The position numbers and the translations under genes are program-made. Shown one piece after another: positions 53,966-64,000 of a stretch of 64,000 nucleotides of DNA. Each line of letters opens with the position of its first letter. Position 1 is the stretch's first letter. Location of the stretch: contig WNNJ02003253.1 in NCBI GenBank assembly GCA_012934845.2, positions 1 to 64,000 on the forward strand. The letters are read 5' to 3'. The notes below the pieces were generated by a model that did not search any database, was not told where the DNA came from, and saw only the letters and a list, made by a program, of their open reading frames with translations. Source of the DNA: Pomphorhynchus laevis (Eukaryota; Acanthocephala; Palaeacanthocephala; Echinorhynchida; Pomphorhynchidae).

Positions 53966-56900
53966 AGATAAAAAGAAACATAGTATGCACAACTAAAAGA
54001 TTACTTAGAAGAAAGAGAAATAGCAAAATTTCACAATGCGCAGGTCTCTATACTGCATGGATGTGATACCGAAGACACTTTTTAAAAACCACAAATGAGA
54101 AGTTTGTGTGAATAAGTTGCCGTAAGTGTTATATTATTCAAGTTGTTTTAAGTTGTTTTAACAAAGCTTGGGATATATAATGAATGGCTTTGCAGCATCT
54201 ATGCATATTAATATCTAAATTATTATTAAGTAAATGCCGAACCATCTTGTCTTTAAAGTATATTCCCTGTATGGTTGCGAGTTGTCGATATCGTCATTTT
54301 GTTTTATAAAATATTATGAATAATTTTGTAAATCTCGAACATGGTAAGCCTGTGCGCCACCGAATAATAATTAATAATTATTTTCAATGATAAATTATTA
54401 ATAATAATTTAATAATAAATATCAATAATAATTTATTATTGCAAATAATAAATTTTAAAATTTATTATTAAATAATAATTATTTACATATTATTAACAAT
54501 AATTTAACTTTTTACTCGTATAAAGTATTATGAAATAAATCCCTTGGAACATAAGTTACAAATCAGCATTTCACTAAAATATAGGTTAAGATTATAAGTA
54601 TAAATGTGTTAAGATTATTATAAGTGCTTCAATAAGAGATAAACTTATAAAATATATGACATTTTTACATAGGGCATTTTTCCAGCGTATTTTAGCATCT
54701 ATCATTATTAATATCTAAATTATTATTAACTAAATGCCGACCATCTTGTCTATTTATTCCCTGTATGGTAACGAGTTGTCGATCTCATATTTTTGTTTTA
54801 TAAAATATTATGATTAATTGTTGAAAGGTTAAAATATGATTTAATAGTTATAAAAGGTTAAAACGTTTCGAGCAACGATGTGATTTATGTGGACGCTTCA
54901 ATGCTATAAAGTGAGAGTGGTTAGCAGCATACACGTAAAATGATGAATTATATCTGCATTTAGTGACGAGATACCTGCTTTTTGTGCTTTTGTTTCGGTA
55001 TAGATTTCATTGTTGCTAAAATAAGATGTTTTGCTAAAAAAAGTAATATATTTTGTGCGTAAAAAATAAAATGATTAAACTGCCAACGCTAAAAAGGGTT
55101 TTGCATTGCCACCAACATAATGGCGAAGGGAAGTATACAAGCTTTATTGGCTAAATGAAAAACGAAGTGTGCTGTACATCTGTTTATCAACTTTTATATT
55201 TGCTCATATCTGTGGCGAGACCCTGAAATTCATTTACGAATCAATTTTGTTAAAGCATAAAAATGTGGAAAGCATTTTTTAACGAAATGCGTGTACTTAG
55301 AGTTGCTTCGTTAATCTGATTAGTTCGGAACGATTTTTAAGAAAAAATGCGTGTGTATTGAAAGTAATCTGCATATCTGTTTTTGAACTTTACATAATCT
55401 ATAAACCAAGGTTATTTGTAAATTGCAATTCTAAACGTTTTTTTCATCCGGGTAAATAAATGATTTTAAGTTGTCTGAATAATGCAGTTTTTGAATGATT
55501 ATTGATAGGGTTCAGTAGAAATTGATTTTAGTTCAAATATATTCACTACATTGCAAAAAAACAATATTTTTTGGTTTATTACGCCAAATCAATAAGAAAA
55601 GAGCAACAAGCTAAATTTTTTGCAACACAACACTCGCAATCGTGTGATTTGTGAAATTTGATATTTATTAATTATCATTTCCCAAAACTTTGTTTTGGTG
55701 CCTGTACAATAATGCAAAGCGAACATCAACTCTCCAATTATCGAGTATTTTATCATATACTGACTGATCAATTATTAGCACAGAATGTCAATTATCAGAT
55801 ACCAATTCGCTTGAAAACCTGATAGTATTCACTGCTTTGAATCTAATCTCACAAATTAAACCGAATTTTGTAAATTACCAATTTTCTTAAATTTCCGAAT
55901 TTTTGGGTTGAGAAATTGCGGCCCAACCCTGATAGCATATCAGTTATCAGGCTTAACAGCTTTGTTTATCTTACACATGGTATATTATTATACTGTTAAA
56001 AATATTATTATATTTTTATTTAATTTTTATTCTAATTCAGAACTTGGACACTTTGGGGTTCGAATTTTCATCCTGCTCGTACAGGAAGGCTCAAATAAAC
56101 TAGAGTAAACATGATCTATCGTTATATATCAGTTTCACATTCTAGCTGCAGGCCAAATGAAAGTGCTCGGTGGCACGGTGGATGTCCATATGTGTTTTAA
56201 TGCATGATATATTATCTATTAACAGGCTTATAAAATTTCCTAGATAATATTGTCAAATATATGGATCATTCGAATATTATTAAAGATAAATTTTAAACTC
56301 AGAAGTATGTTTTTATGGATCGACACTAAATAATATTTCATTAATTAATACAAGACCTGCTGTATTTCCTTAGTTTTATCTAATTAAAAAGCCAGACTCA
56401 GTAACTGAAAATTGAATTTATTTTCAATTTATTGGTTTTTTTGATTATTACAGATTTGTTCTGTCTAAATATTGAAAATAAAATCAATTCTGATTTCAGG
56501 TATGGATTTTAAATCCAATAAACTTAATTAATAAAAATTTATTATCAACGATTGAACAGGTTAAGTATTAACGTGTTCAAAAATACTGGGTTATAAACAT
56601 ACTGGTTTTTAGATAATATATATTTCAATGTTGCTTTAGTTAAATTATCTTATTTAATTTGCCTATTAGAGAATAATCAAAAATAAAATCAAACAAATAA
56701 ATGTAAATTTTTAATTAATAATTAATTATATATTTATATTATAATATATATTATATTATATATTATATAATATATAATATATTATATTTTTTAAATATTA
56801 TATATTTATTATTATTATATTATTATTATTATAAATTATAAAATTATAAATTTTATATTATATATTTATATTATATTTATTTATATTTATAAATTTAATT

Positions 56901-57265
56901 CTTCAAATTATTTGTTTTATGTTTGATTTTATTGTTTTATATTTCCATTTTTAATCTGTAACTTTAGTTAAGTGATCTGATTTCATCAGATTTTCTGATT
57001 GGAATATTTTTAGGAGAATCACATAAGTACATGATGTATTTCTCTTTTCAGTAAAAGTGAATCTCAATAAAATGTTTGATTCTTCATCGTTGTTCCTAAT
57101 GGTCTTTAGCACTTTACATCAAAATATCACTCCATGAAGATTAATAAGTCGAACAAAATAGGTTTTAGTTAAGGCCACTCAAAACGATCAAAAACTTTGT
57201 ACTTTCATATTTGAATATTACAATCAGTAGTCAACGATCGCTTTCAAGGTATTAGTGTAAATTAT
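53966..57265. other. AT-rich intergenic DNA, no gene recognised
   Basis: A 130-bp segment is duplicated in direct orientation at 54,189-54,328 and 54,688-54,820 (AATATCTAAATTATTATTAA, CATCTTGTCT, TTCCCTGTATGGT, CGAGTTGTCGAT). At 56,700-56,890 lies TA-rich low-complexity sequence. Open frames of 60-66 residues at 55,589 and 55,908 show no domain. Confidence 0.6.
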
Positions 57266-57269
57266 AGAC

Positions 57270-58910
57270 ATGAGCCATTCCATCTACTTCCCGTTTCGTC
57301 TGACGAAGTTTCGTCGGTTCTTCTGTCATTAACTATCAAACCTCCCTTCTGACCAAATTCCCACCCACTTGCTTAAAAAATCTGCTAATCTATGTCACCC
57401 TTCCTAACCACCTTGTTCAACTTGTCTAACAGCAACCGCACATTTCCTTCCAACTGGAAATGCGCCACTGTTCGCCCTACTAAAAGCAATCTCTCTAATC
57501 CTCACTTTCATCTTTGTACCGTCCTATCTCACTTCTCCCAGCCCTCTCTAAACCCCTTGAGCGTCTCGTTCTCAAGCTAGTTAATACATATCTATTTTCC
57601 TCCAACTTATTTATTCCCTTCCAAGCCGATTTTCGCTCTAATTACTCTACTGAAATTGACCGTCTTAAAGTTTATAACTACTTCCTTATCACGCGATCAT
57701 TAATTATGTAGTGTCATAGTTTCTCTTGATCTATCGTCTGCTTTTGATATGGTCGATCATTCGATTCTTCAACATCGCCTTTGTCATGATTATGGTTTCT
57801 CTTTACCCACTGTATCATGGTTTTCTTCATATCTATCAAACCGTACATTTCGCGTCTATTCTAACTCTTCTCTCTCCCATCCTTCATCCATCCCGTCCGG
57901 TGTTCCACAAGGCTCCGTATTAGGCCCTATGCTTTTCTCTCTTCTCGGTGATTTGTCTTCGATTTCTCATAAATTTAACTTCCATGTTATGCAATATGCT
58001 GATGACATTATCATCTATGCTCATGCACCTGTTTATCGTATTCACGATCTTAGTGTTTCTGCTTCCGACTGTCTTGTCTCAATTTCCAATCATCTTTCTT
58101 CCCTTCGCCTTTCTCTGAATCCTGATAAATCCAAAATTATGTGGATCCTACCTCGACGCCTCGGCTTCGAACCTCCCTTCGTATCATTAAATTCTACAAT
58201 TCTTCCTATCGTTGATAATCTCGTTTTTCTAGGCTTCCATTTCGACAATCCGACTTTCACTCAAACCTTTCGTTAGAGATAATGTACGTTCATCTACCTT
58301 GATACCCCGCAACCTCCGTCAAATTCGTAGATTGATCGATTTCCCTTCTCGTATGACTCTCATATTTTCTCTCCTTTTTTCTAGACTCGATTATTGTCTT
58401 AGTCTATTTTCCAACTCACCTTAATTTACTCTTCTTCCCCTACAACGCATCGTCAACGCAGCCGTTCCGAATTCTCCTCCGTCTTCGTCTTTTTGATCAT
58501 ACATCCTACCATCTTGCTTCTCTCGATTTGCCTACAATTTATTGTCGTGTTTAAATTCGTCTTCTTCTCGTTGCTTTCCATCTAGTAACTTTTCCTACTC
58601 CTTCATTTTTCAACCTTCCTTTTCTTGATAATTCTCGTCCTGTTTACTGTTCCTTGCGTTCCTGTAATTCCCTTCTTTTACATGTCCCAAACTACTCAAC
58701 CTCTTTTGGTCTCCGCTCCTTCCTGGTGGCTGCTCCTCTGTCGTGAAATCATCTGCCCATTCATATACGCCAATCAAATTCCCGACCGTGCTTTAAACGC
58801 CAAATCCGATCCCATTTTAACAATTTATCTGCTTGACTTTCTCATTTTTGTTTGTGGACTTGTATGCGTGCAGCTTGTACGCATTTGCCACATTAAATAA
58901 ATTTGTATTA
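57270..58910 (+). mobile_element. family-B LINE copy B4, 5'-truncated
   Basis: Plus-strand copy with 3' hairpin GCGTGC-AGCTT-GTACGC (58866-58882) and tail CACATTAAATAAATTTGTAT. Its 3' part is almost identical to B2 (37.4-38.9 kb), but B4 retains the central RT that B2 has lost. No TSD could be paired. Confidence 0.9.
57360..58890 (+). pseudogene. B4 reverse transcriptase
   Basis: Frames in order: ISLLPALSKPLERLVLKLVN (57514-57711), MVDHSILQHRLCHDYGFSLP, SSYLSNRTFRVYSN, SGVPQGSVLGPMLFSLLGDL, QYADDIIIYAHAPVYRIHD, NPDKSKIMWILPRRLG and NLVFLGFHFDN (57749-58276), then the C-terminal domain in further frames to about 58,890. Motif B and the YADD pair are intact. Several frame changes and stops occur before and after the palm, so the copy is not functional. 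Confidence 0.85.
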
Positions 58911-58915
58911 TTATG

Positions 58916-60360
58916 AGAAAAACGCCATTATAATTAGAAAGATTATTACTGGTCATCAAATTTTATTAGAGGTAAAAATTTGACTTCTATGGATATACAC
59001 CACTCTTGGGTGTATATATTCTACACGTCTAGTGTATACATGTAGGTCGTACACGCATTGGGTCTATATTTTGAGTGAAACTGCTCGAATTTCGCTGTTT
59101 TTTAATTTTAAAAAATTGCGAACGTGCACTTTATTTTTGAATGCCAGTTTCAAGGGATTTAATTCAAAGAGCTGTGAAAGGATTCAATAGTGAATTAGAA
59201 ATATTATAATGAAAGGATGGCAATTACCATCATCTTGCAGATTAACATTATCTAAACGCTTAACATCAATTTAGATTAATATCTTAATCGCCTGTACGAT
59301 TAGATTTACATTATTCGTAGAAAGAGATCCAAGAAAAATTCAACTTATTAAATTTTATTGGATAAAATTTAAATTTCATATTTTTGAATATCTGTTTGAA
59401 TTTGAGATGAACTTGATTTTACAAATATAGTTTCATTCACATATACGTAATTCAAAAGATATAAATATATTTTTTTACTTCAAAAAGTCAATATTTATTC
59501 TACCAAAATTCTACAAACAAATTATCTTCTATTTGTTTTCTTAAAATGTCCTTGTTATTAAAATTTCGTATTTTTTTGTAATTTATGAGTTTCCGTATTT
59601 TTAACTTTTTGACTTTTACACAAAAATAACATTTTTTTCGTGTAACTTGCATTTCTTTTTTGTCTTATTTCAAAATCTATTTAATCAAAGAATCGTTTGT
59701 TATCAAAAGCTACTTTTCAAAAGTAAATATAAAAATAAAAATTCACTGCTCCATTTAAAGCAACTTTTCTAACTTTTAATACGAGGTGGTAATTGGTAAA
59801 GAGTGGGACGGAGCGTATATATCCGTGAGCCAGCGTCAGCATATTGTAAATCAATATGTTATGGGTGAATTATGATAAATTCTCGAATAAAACTGTTAAT
59901 GATGAATTTCTGTTCTATTTCACCTACTAGAGTATCGAGATCAAATAAAAATGCGATACTTTGTCTCTTTTATAACAAAATGTGTATTTATTAGAACTTT
60001 TTGTTTTACAAACTTTTGTGATGAACACCACTGAGTCTTTATAATTTGTGAAATTCTTCACAAATTATTCTTTGATCGTTCTGATTCAATTCGTGTGCAA
60101 AAATTTCATTTTATCCATAAGTATACGATCGTTGGGGTTAAATCACTTTTCACTTTTACCAAAATATCTAATATTGATTATTATCGATAATTTTTAAATA
60201 TTTATCTAGTTTGGCTGCTCAACTTTGTTTTTTTAGCTTTTAATAAATTACCTCTTAAAATTTTTGTGTTTTTATTTTATAAATATTTTTAGAAACTATT
60301 ATTTTTATATGCTAAATAAAAGATAGCAAGTCATAGCATTTGGTAGACAATTTCATTTTC
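58916..60360. other. intergenic, nothing recognised
   Basis: AT-rich sequence with short local inverted repeats (for example TACACC...GGTGTA near 58,995). No ORF above background and no repeat matched elsewhere in the window. Confidence 0.5.
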
Positions 60361-60362
60361 AG

Positions 60363-60693
60363 TCTCTGGTATATTTTTGTGTATAATATCAATTATGGAT
60401 AGGACTCAGTTACAATGGCTTCAACCAGCGATCGAGCGTTTTAGTTCAGCATATGCATTTTGGTCAAAAGTGTCTAACACAAACTTGAATAATTCTCTTC
60501 CGGCAACTCATCATAACGATACTCCAGTCCTGCTTCAAGGACCATTAATTGGTGAGCACCTTTTGTCACTAATGTTAAACCCGCAGTCAAGTTGTCGACA
60601 GAATGCTTCACTAATGTTCGCAAACTACCAAGTTAGAGATGTAATGATGGCACTGTGGACAGATATGCAATGTGGCGATAACGAATTTTTCAG
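60363..60693 (+). CDS. candidate host exon 1, unrecognised protein
   Basis: Preceded by TTTCATTTTCAG (acceptor-like) and followed by CAG|GTAATT (donor-like). The first ATG at 60395 opens a 100-codon frame: MDRTQLQWLQPAIERFSSAY, VLLQGPLIGEHLLSLMLNP, NASLMFANYQVRDVMMALWT and DMQCGDNEFF. Composition is amphipathic and not AT-driven, unlike background frames. No domain was recognised. Phase 2 at the donor matches the 47-bp candidate exon at 63,372. It could be a 5' coding exon of a helical protein. Confidence 0.45.
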
Positions 60694-62414
60694 GTAATTC
60701 GGCTGACACCTTTTATTCTTAATCATTTTTAAATTTAATATAACATGATCAATTATCAAAATATTATTTGCAATATGTGAATTTGAATTAAAATCCTATC
60801 CACTTATAAAATTAGAATCAAAATAAAATTAAATACAGGAAAGACATTGAAAGTCTTTATATCAGGTCATAAATAAAATATAAAAATAATATCATTTATG
60901 GTCGCAAATACTATTAAAATTTATAAAAGAGTTTTTCCGGGCGTCTATGAACATAACTAAATCTGTTTTAACAAAAAACTACGATTTACATTGTATGCTT
61001 GTTTGAAACAATCTGAGGTTGCTTGTAATAGTGATACTGTCTGAAACAAAACAACATTTCAAAACGGTTTGTCAAAGAAGTTAATAGTGTACCAAACATA
61101 AGTCTACGAGAGGAAAAATATGGATTCCTTGCCAAATGTTCGGTATTGTTTTCGTTGATTTTATGATTTTGGCACAGTCGGTATACTTTTTAAGTAGTTT
61201 TGAAGAATTTTAATCGAATAACAAATTTAAAAATAAGTTATCATTTATAAACGAGGAATCTATTTTTATTATAAATATTAATATATATTTATAAACTTAT
61301 ATTATTATATTTAAATATAATAATATATTATATGTAAAAATATAATTATTATGTAAAACTTAATAATTTTAAATATTATCAAATTTTAAATATTTATCTT
61401 ATATTACTTATATTTTTAACAAATATAATAATCACAATATCGTTAAAGGATTTTCATCATAAATGCCTGATGTATCTATTATACTTTACACAATACACCA
61501 CCAAATATTCTTGAGAAGGTCTACTTTTATCGTTATTAATTTTAAAGTAGTTTTGCCTTGATCGATCCTCTTAAATTACCAAGAAAATTAAAATTATAAA
61601 CTAAATAAATTACATACTAAATATTAATAACTAAATTAATATTAATTAAATTGATATTAATTAGAATAATATTAAATTTATTAGTGATTTAATGATTAAT
61701 TATTAAGTCTATAATTAAATTTACATTAAACAAATTATTTTAAATGATATTTAAAAATATAACTGCTGTATGATAATTATTTAATGAAATAATTAATAAA
61801 ATTAATTTTAGTTAATAGTTGATCACTTTTGCTAATAATTATTAATTGAAAGGAATTTTTGTTAAAATTTAATTTTTAAATTATCTAGTTAAAAAAGTTT
61901 TGAAATTATCTATTTTAAATATTTTTTGTTAAAGTACAACCGCTGTATAAATAATAAATTCTACAATTAATGAAATTTATTTTTAATTTTTGTATTAATT
62001 TACCACAATTTAAACTTTGGTATTTTAGCAAATTCCAAAGGATTTCTCCTGCCGTCGATAGGTATAAAAGCTCTGTTATAATTATTACAACATTATTGAC
62101 AATATTATTAAAATATGATATAGCCTGCATAAAGAGATAGTCCAATTTTACGAATACATGAAGCCTTTGCGAGTTGAACGTAGTGTACGAAAACAGGCAG
62201 TTAGGAGGATAAGCAGTATTATTCTTCGCAATTTGCCGGGCGTTAACAAGGTATACGAAATAAATAAAATAATTAAATATTAAGAAGACAATTATGAAAT
62301 AAATTTCGTTCATTGTTTTATATTTTTTTATTAGACTTATAGCGTTACATGTAAATATAAATACATTGTTTTGTCACAGTTAGTTGTTAGGAAATGTTTG
62401 AGTTTCACATATTG
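60694..62414. other. presumed intron, AT-rich
   Basis: Lies between the two candidate exons. It contains a minus-strand 132-codon frame (61,915-62,313), described separately; otherwise TA-rich DNA. Confidence 0.4.
61915..62313 (-). CDS. hypothetical protein with N-terminal hydrophobic segment
   Basis: An ATG-started frame of 132 residues. Residues 5-23 (YFIIVFLIFNYFIYFVYLV) look like a signal peptide or membrane anchor, followed by NARQIAKNNTAYPPNCLFSY. The second half is AT-biased (Asn, Ile, Tyr, Lys-rich). It could be the first exon of a secreted protein or a chance frame in AT-rich DNA. No homology was recognised. Confidence 0.25.
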   Translation of the reverse strand: MNEIYFIIVFLIFNYFIYFVYLVNARQIAKNNTAYPPNCLFSYTTFNSQRLHVFVKLDYLFMQAISYFNNIVNNVVIIITELLYLSTAGEILWNLLKYQSLNCGKLIQKLKINFINCRIYYLYSGCTLTKNI

Positions 62415-62935
62415 TATATGAGATAGAATAGAATTTATTTTATGTGGCAAAAAGGGACGAGACCACTCCCAGGTCTAACAATAAAAAATAAAACAAAATC
62501 AAATTCAGTACTTTACATTGGCAAGAAATGTGTAAAGTATGCAATATGTCAGGTTTATCGTTAGCATTGCCGATTATGGATTTGGTTTTTATGGACAAGA
62601 TACACAGCCAGAGGGACATATGTGAAATGAAGAAAGGTCAGGTAGACTTTGCTAAGAGATATGAGTTGGATTGAAAGCAGCTGTTTAAAGGTGCCAAAGG
62701 AGGAAGATGATCGAATGTCAACGGGAAGACGGTTTCATGGTAGCGGACCAGAAACATAATATGCGCGGATGACATAATTAGTGCGATATCTAGGGATCGC
62801 TAAGAGACATGTGTGATTGGATCGTAAAGTTAGATAAGATGTATGGACTGAGTCGTAGGAAGGAAGTTTAAAATATGATGGTGAGTCGGATGCTCGTAAA
62901 CAATCATGTAAAGATGTTGTTGTTTTAGTAAAAAT
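62415..62935 (-). pseudogene. CR1/L2-like LINE 3' end, separate family
   Basis: Minus strand. The 3' tail TGCCACATAAAATAAATTC resembles family B, and the hairpin stem is GGGA/TCCC (62454-62470). Upstream decayed coding includes PWNRLPVDI-like and SFGTFKQLL-like pieces at about 62,640-62,760 (the WN.LP...F...L end of RTs). Most of the element is missing. Confidence 0.55.
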
Positions 62936-63371
62936 AATGAAATTTTTAAATTTATAAAATACTATAATTGCATTTTTAACAAATTAAATGAATAAATTTG
63001 TTTAATATTTCAATTAAAAATGTAAAAATATTAATTATTAATGTAAAAATTAATTATTTAAGCAAATAAATTATTAATTAAAAATATATTATATTTAATT
63101 AATTTTTAAATTAAAAATTATCTTTTTAATCAACTATTTGTGATAAGTAATCGTGCACTAACTTTACAATAACTAACTTCACTAACTTTAGCGTTTATTT
63201 TTGCAAGCTTAATTTAACCAAGTTATCGACTCAAACTTTATTATTGCTAATCTTCCACTAGCAATAATTGTTTAGTTTTATTCTAATTGATGTAATCTAA
63301 TTGATGACTATATGTAAACTTACTAATTGCAATATTATTTTATTGATTCAGTAATTTTCGTTATTTTATAG

Positions 63372-63418
63372 GTTTCTTGTTTTGGCAGCTATAAAACTGG
63401 ACTATGTCTTCCGACAAG
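63372..63418 (+). CDS. candidate host exon 2, 47 bp
   Basis: Flanked by TTATTTTATAG (acceptor) and GTACAA (donor). Joined to the exon ending at 60693 in the correct phase it encodes FLVLAAIKLDYVFRQ, open and hydrophobic. Alternatively ATGTCTTCCGACAAG (63,404-63,418) could be a start codon exon of a different gene. Confidence 0.35.
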
Positions 63419-63639
63419 GTACAACATATATTATTTGTCAGTATATTCGTTTGTTTTAATAACATATTTTTTTATTTAACTCTTAACTTTAAGTCTATAA
63501 TTTATTTATTACGAATATTAGCAATCAAATAATTTAGCATTGAGTTAAAAACTCCTTTGTGCGTTTGTACTGTTATATTTTGCCGATCAATCGTTTGTTC
63601 GAAAATAGATCGATCTTAAAATTTTTATCGGTTTTATGC

Positions 63640-64000
63640 TTCGATATATTAAGTGTGTTTATACTGTCATTTATAACAACGCAATTCGGAATATGCTACA
63701 TAACTGTAACTACCCAAAATGGGCGATTGTAAAGGCGTTTAAAAATCACATTGTTCTTGTAGTACAATACCTAGCGCCTCAGACAACACGCCTAAACGGT
63801 ACATTAACTCTTGTAATATATTAAAGACTTTCTCATGAATAAACTAAAGAGAACTAAAGCTATAAATTTGACACGCAGATTAATGTTTACTATAAGAGAC
63901 GTGCCACTCTTGTCAAACGCAAACCTCACAAACAAAACAGTAGCGTCGTGTATGCTATACCTTGTGCTAATTGTAATAGAACATATGCTGGTCAGACCAA
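63640..64000 (+). pseudogene. Penelope-like element, RT tail and GIY-YIG start
   Basis: Runs off the window end. NAIRNMLHNCNYPKWAIVKA (63,670-63,740) fits the RT C-terminal region. Then FDTQINVYYKRRATLVKRKP, HKQNSSVVYAIPCANCNRTY and AGQT at the end match the connector and the VYxIPCxxCxxxYxGQT opening of the GIY-YIG nuclease. This fragment is distinct in sequence from the one at 15.3-15.8 kb and is broken. Confidence 0.75.

Noticed and set aside
55908-56108. 66-residue frame with a hydrophobic centre
   Set aside because: AT-driven Ile/Phe/Tyr composition and no flanking signals.
58985-59060. Short inverted repeat near TACACCACTC
   Set aside because: Arms of about 6-8 bp are expected by chance in AT-rich DNA and no further structure was seen.
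1-64000. tRNA, rRNA or telomeric repeats
   Set aside because: No cloverleaf-like B-box pattern, rRNA-like block or telomere hexamer array was noticed by eye; a tRNAscan/Infernal run would be decisive.

Overview
This window reads as AT-rich, repeat-dense DNA from an animal. Evidence for an animal is a spliced, very divergent Wnt-family gene on the minus strand (exons between 10,192 and 17,130) and a long list of animal-type retroelements. No rRNA, tRNA, CRISPR array or bacterial-type gene cluster was seen. The species cannot be named from the sequence. Short introns, fast-evolving host proteins and heavy LINE and Penelope load point to a fast-evolving invertebrate (inference only).

Layout: 1-0.3 kb, TA microsatellite and a short tandem repeat. 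0.3-6.3 kb, a CR1-like LINE (family A) interrupted by a minus-strand copy of a second CR1/L2-like LINE (family B1). 6.3-8.6 kb, an old family-B copy split by a 315-bp hAT-type MITE. 8.9-10.0 kb, a CR1-like RT remnant. 10.2-17.1 kb, the Wnt-like gene, with a 47-bp intron and a 5.96-kb intron holding a 5'-truncated I/Jockey-type LINE (D1) and a Penelope-like endonuclease fragment. 17.5-22.5 kb, a full-length but broken D2 copy between 552-bp direct repeats. 23.7-29.1 kb, an RTE-type LINE with an 18-bp target duplication inside a CR1 remnant, then another CR1 remnant. 29.5-31.4 kb, Penelope-like and CR1 ORF1 remnants. 31.4-37.2 kb, two fossil Ty3/Gypsy-type LTR elements. 37.4-40.1 kb, B2 and D3 fragments. 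40.1-43.2 kb, a LINE with an N-terminal cysteine cluster and a C-terminal restriction-like endonuclease (element G). 45.9-50.9 kb, the best preserved LINE (D4, both ORFs open apart from a changed tail) next to 481-bp identical direct repeats. 50.9-57 kb, AT-rich DNA with small repeats and a 335-bp fold-back element. 57.3-58.9 kb, another family-B copy. 60.4-63.4 kb, two candidate exons of an unrecognised host gene. 63.6-64.0 kb, the start of another Penelope-like fragment.

How it fits together: most coding sequence is selfish DNA. The D family appears once nearly intact (D4) and three times defective; D1 and D2 share inactivating lesions yet each has its own target duplication, which suggests mobilisation in trans. 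Family-B elements and several solo 3' tails share a terminal hairpin whose stem varies with compensation, a likely RT recognition structure. The most notable host gene is the Wnt-like ligand, which keeps the family's spacing while losing several normally invariant residues.
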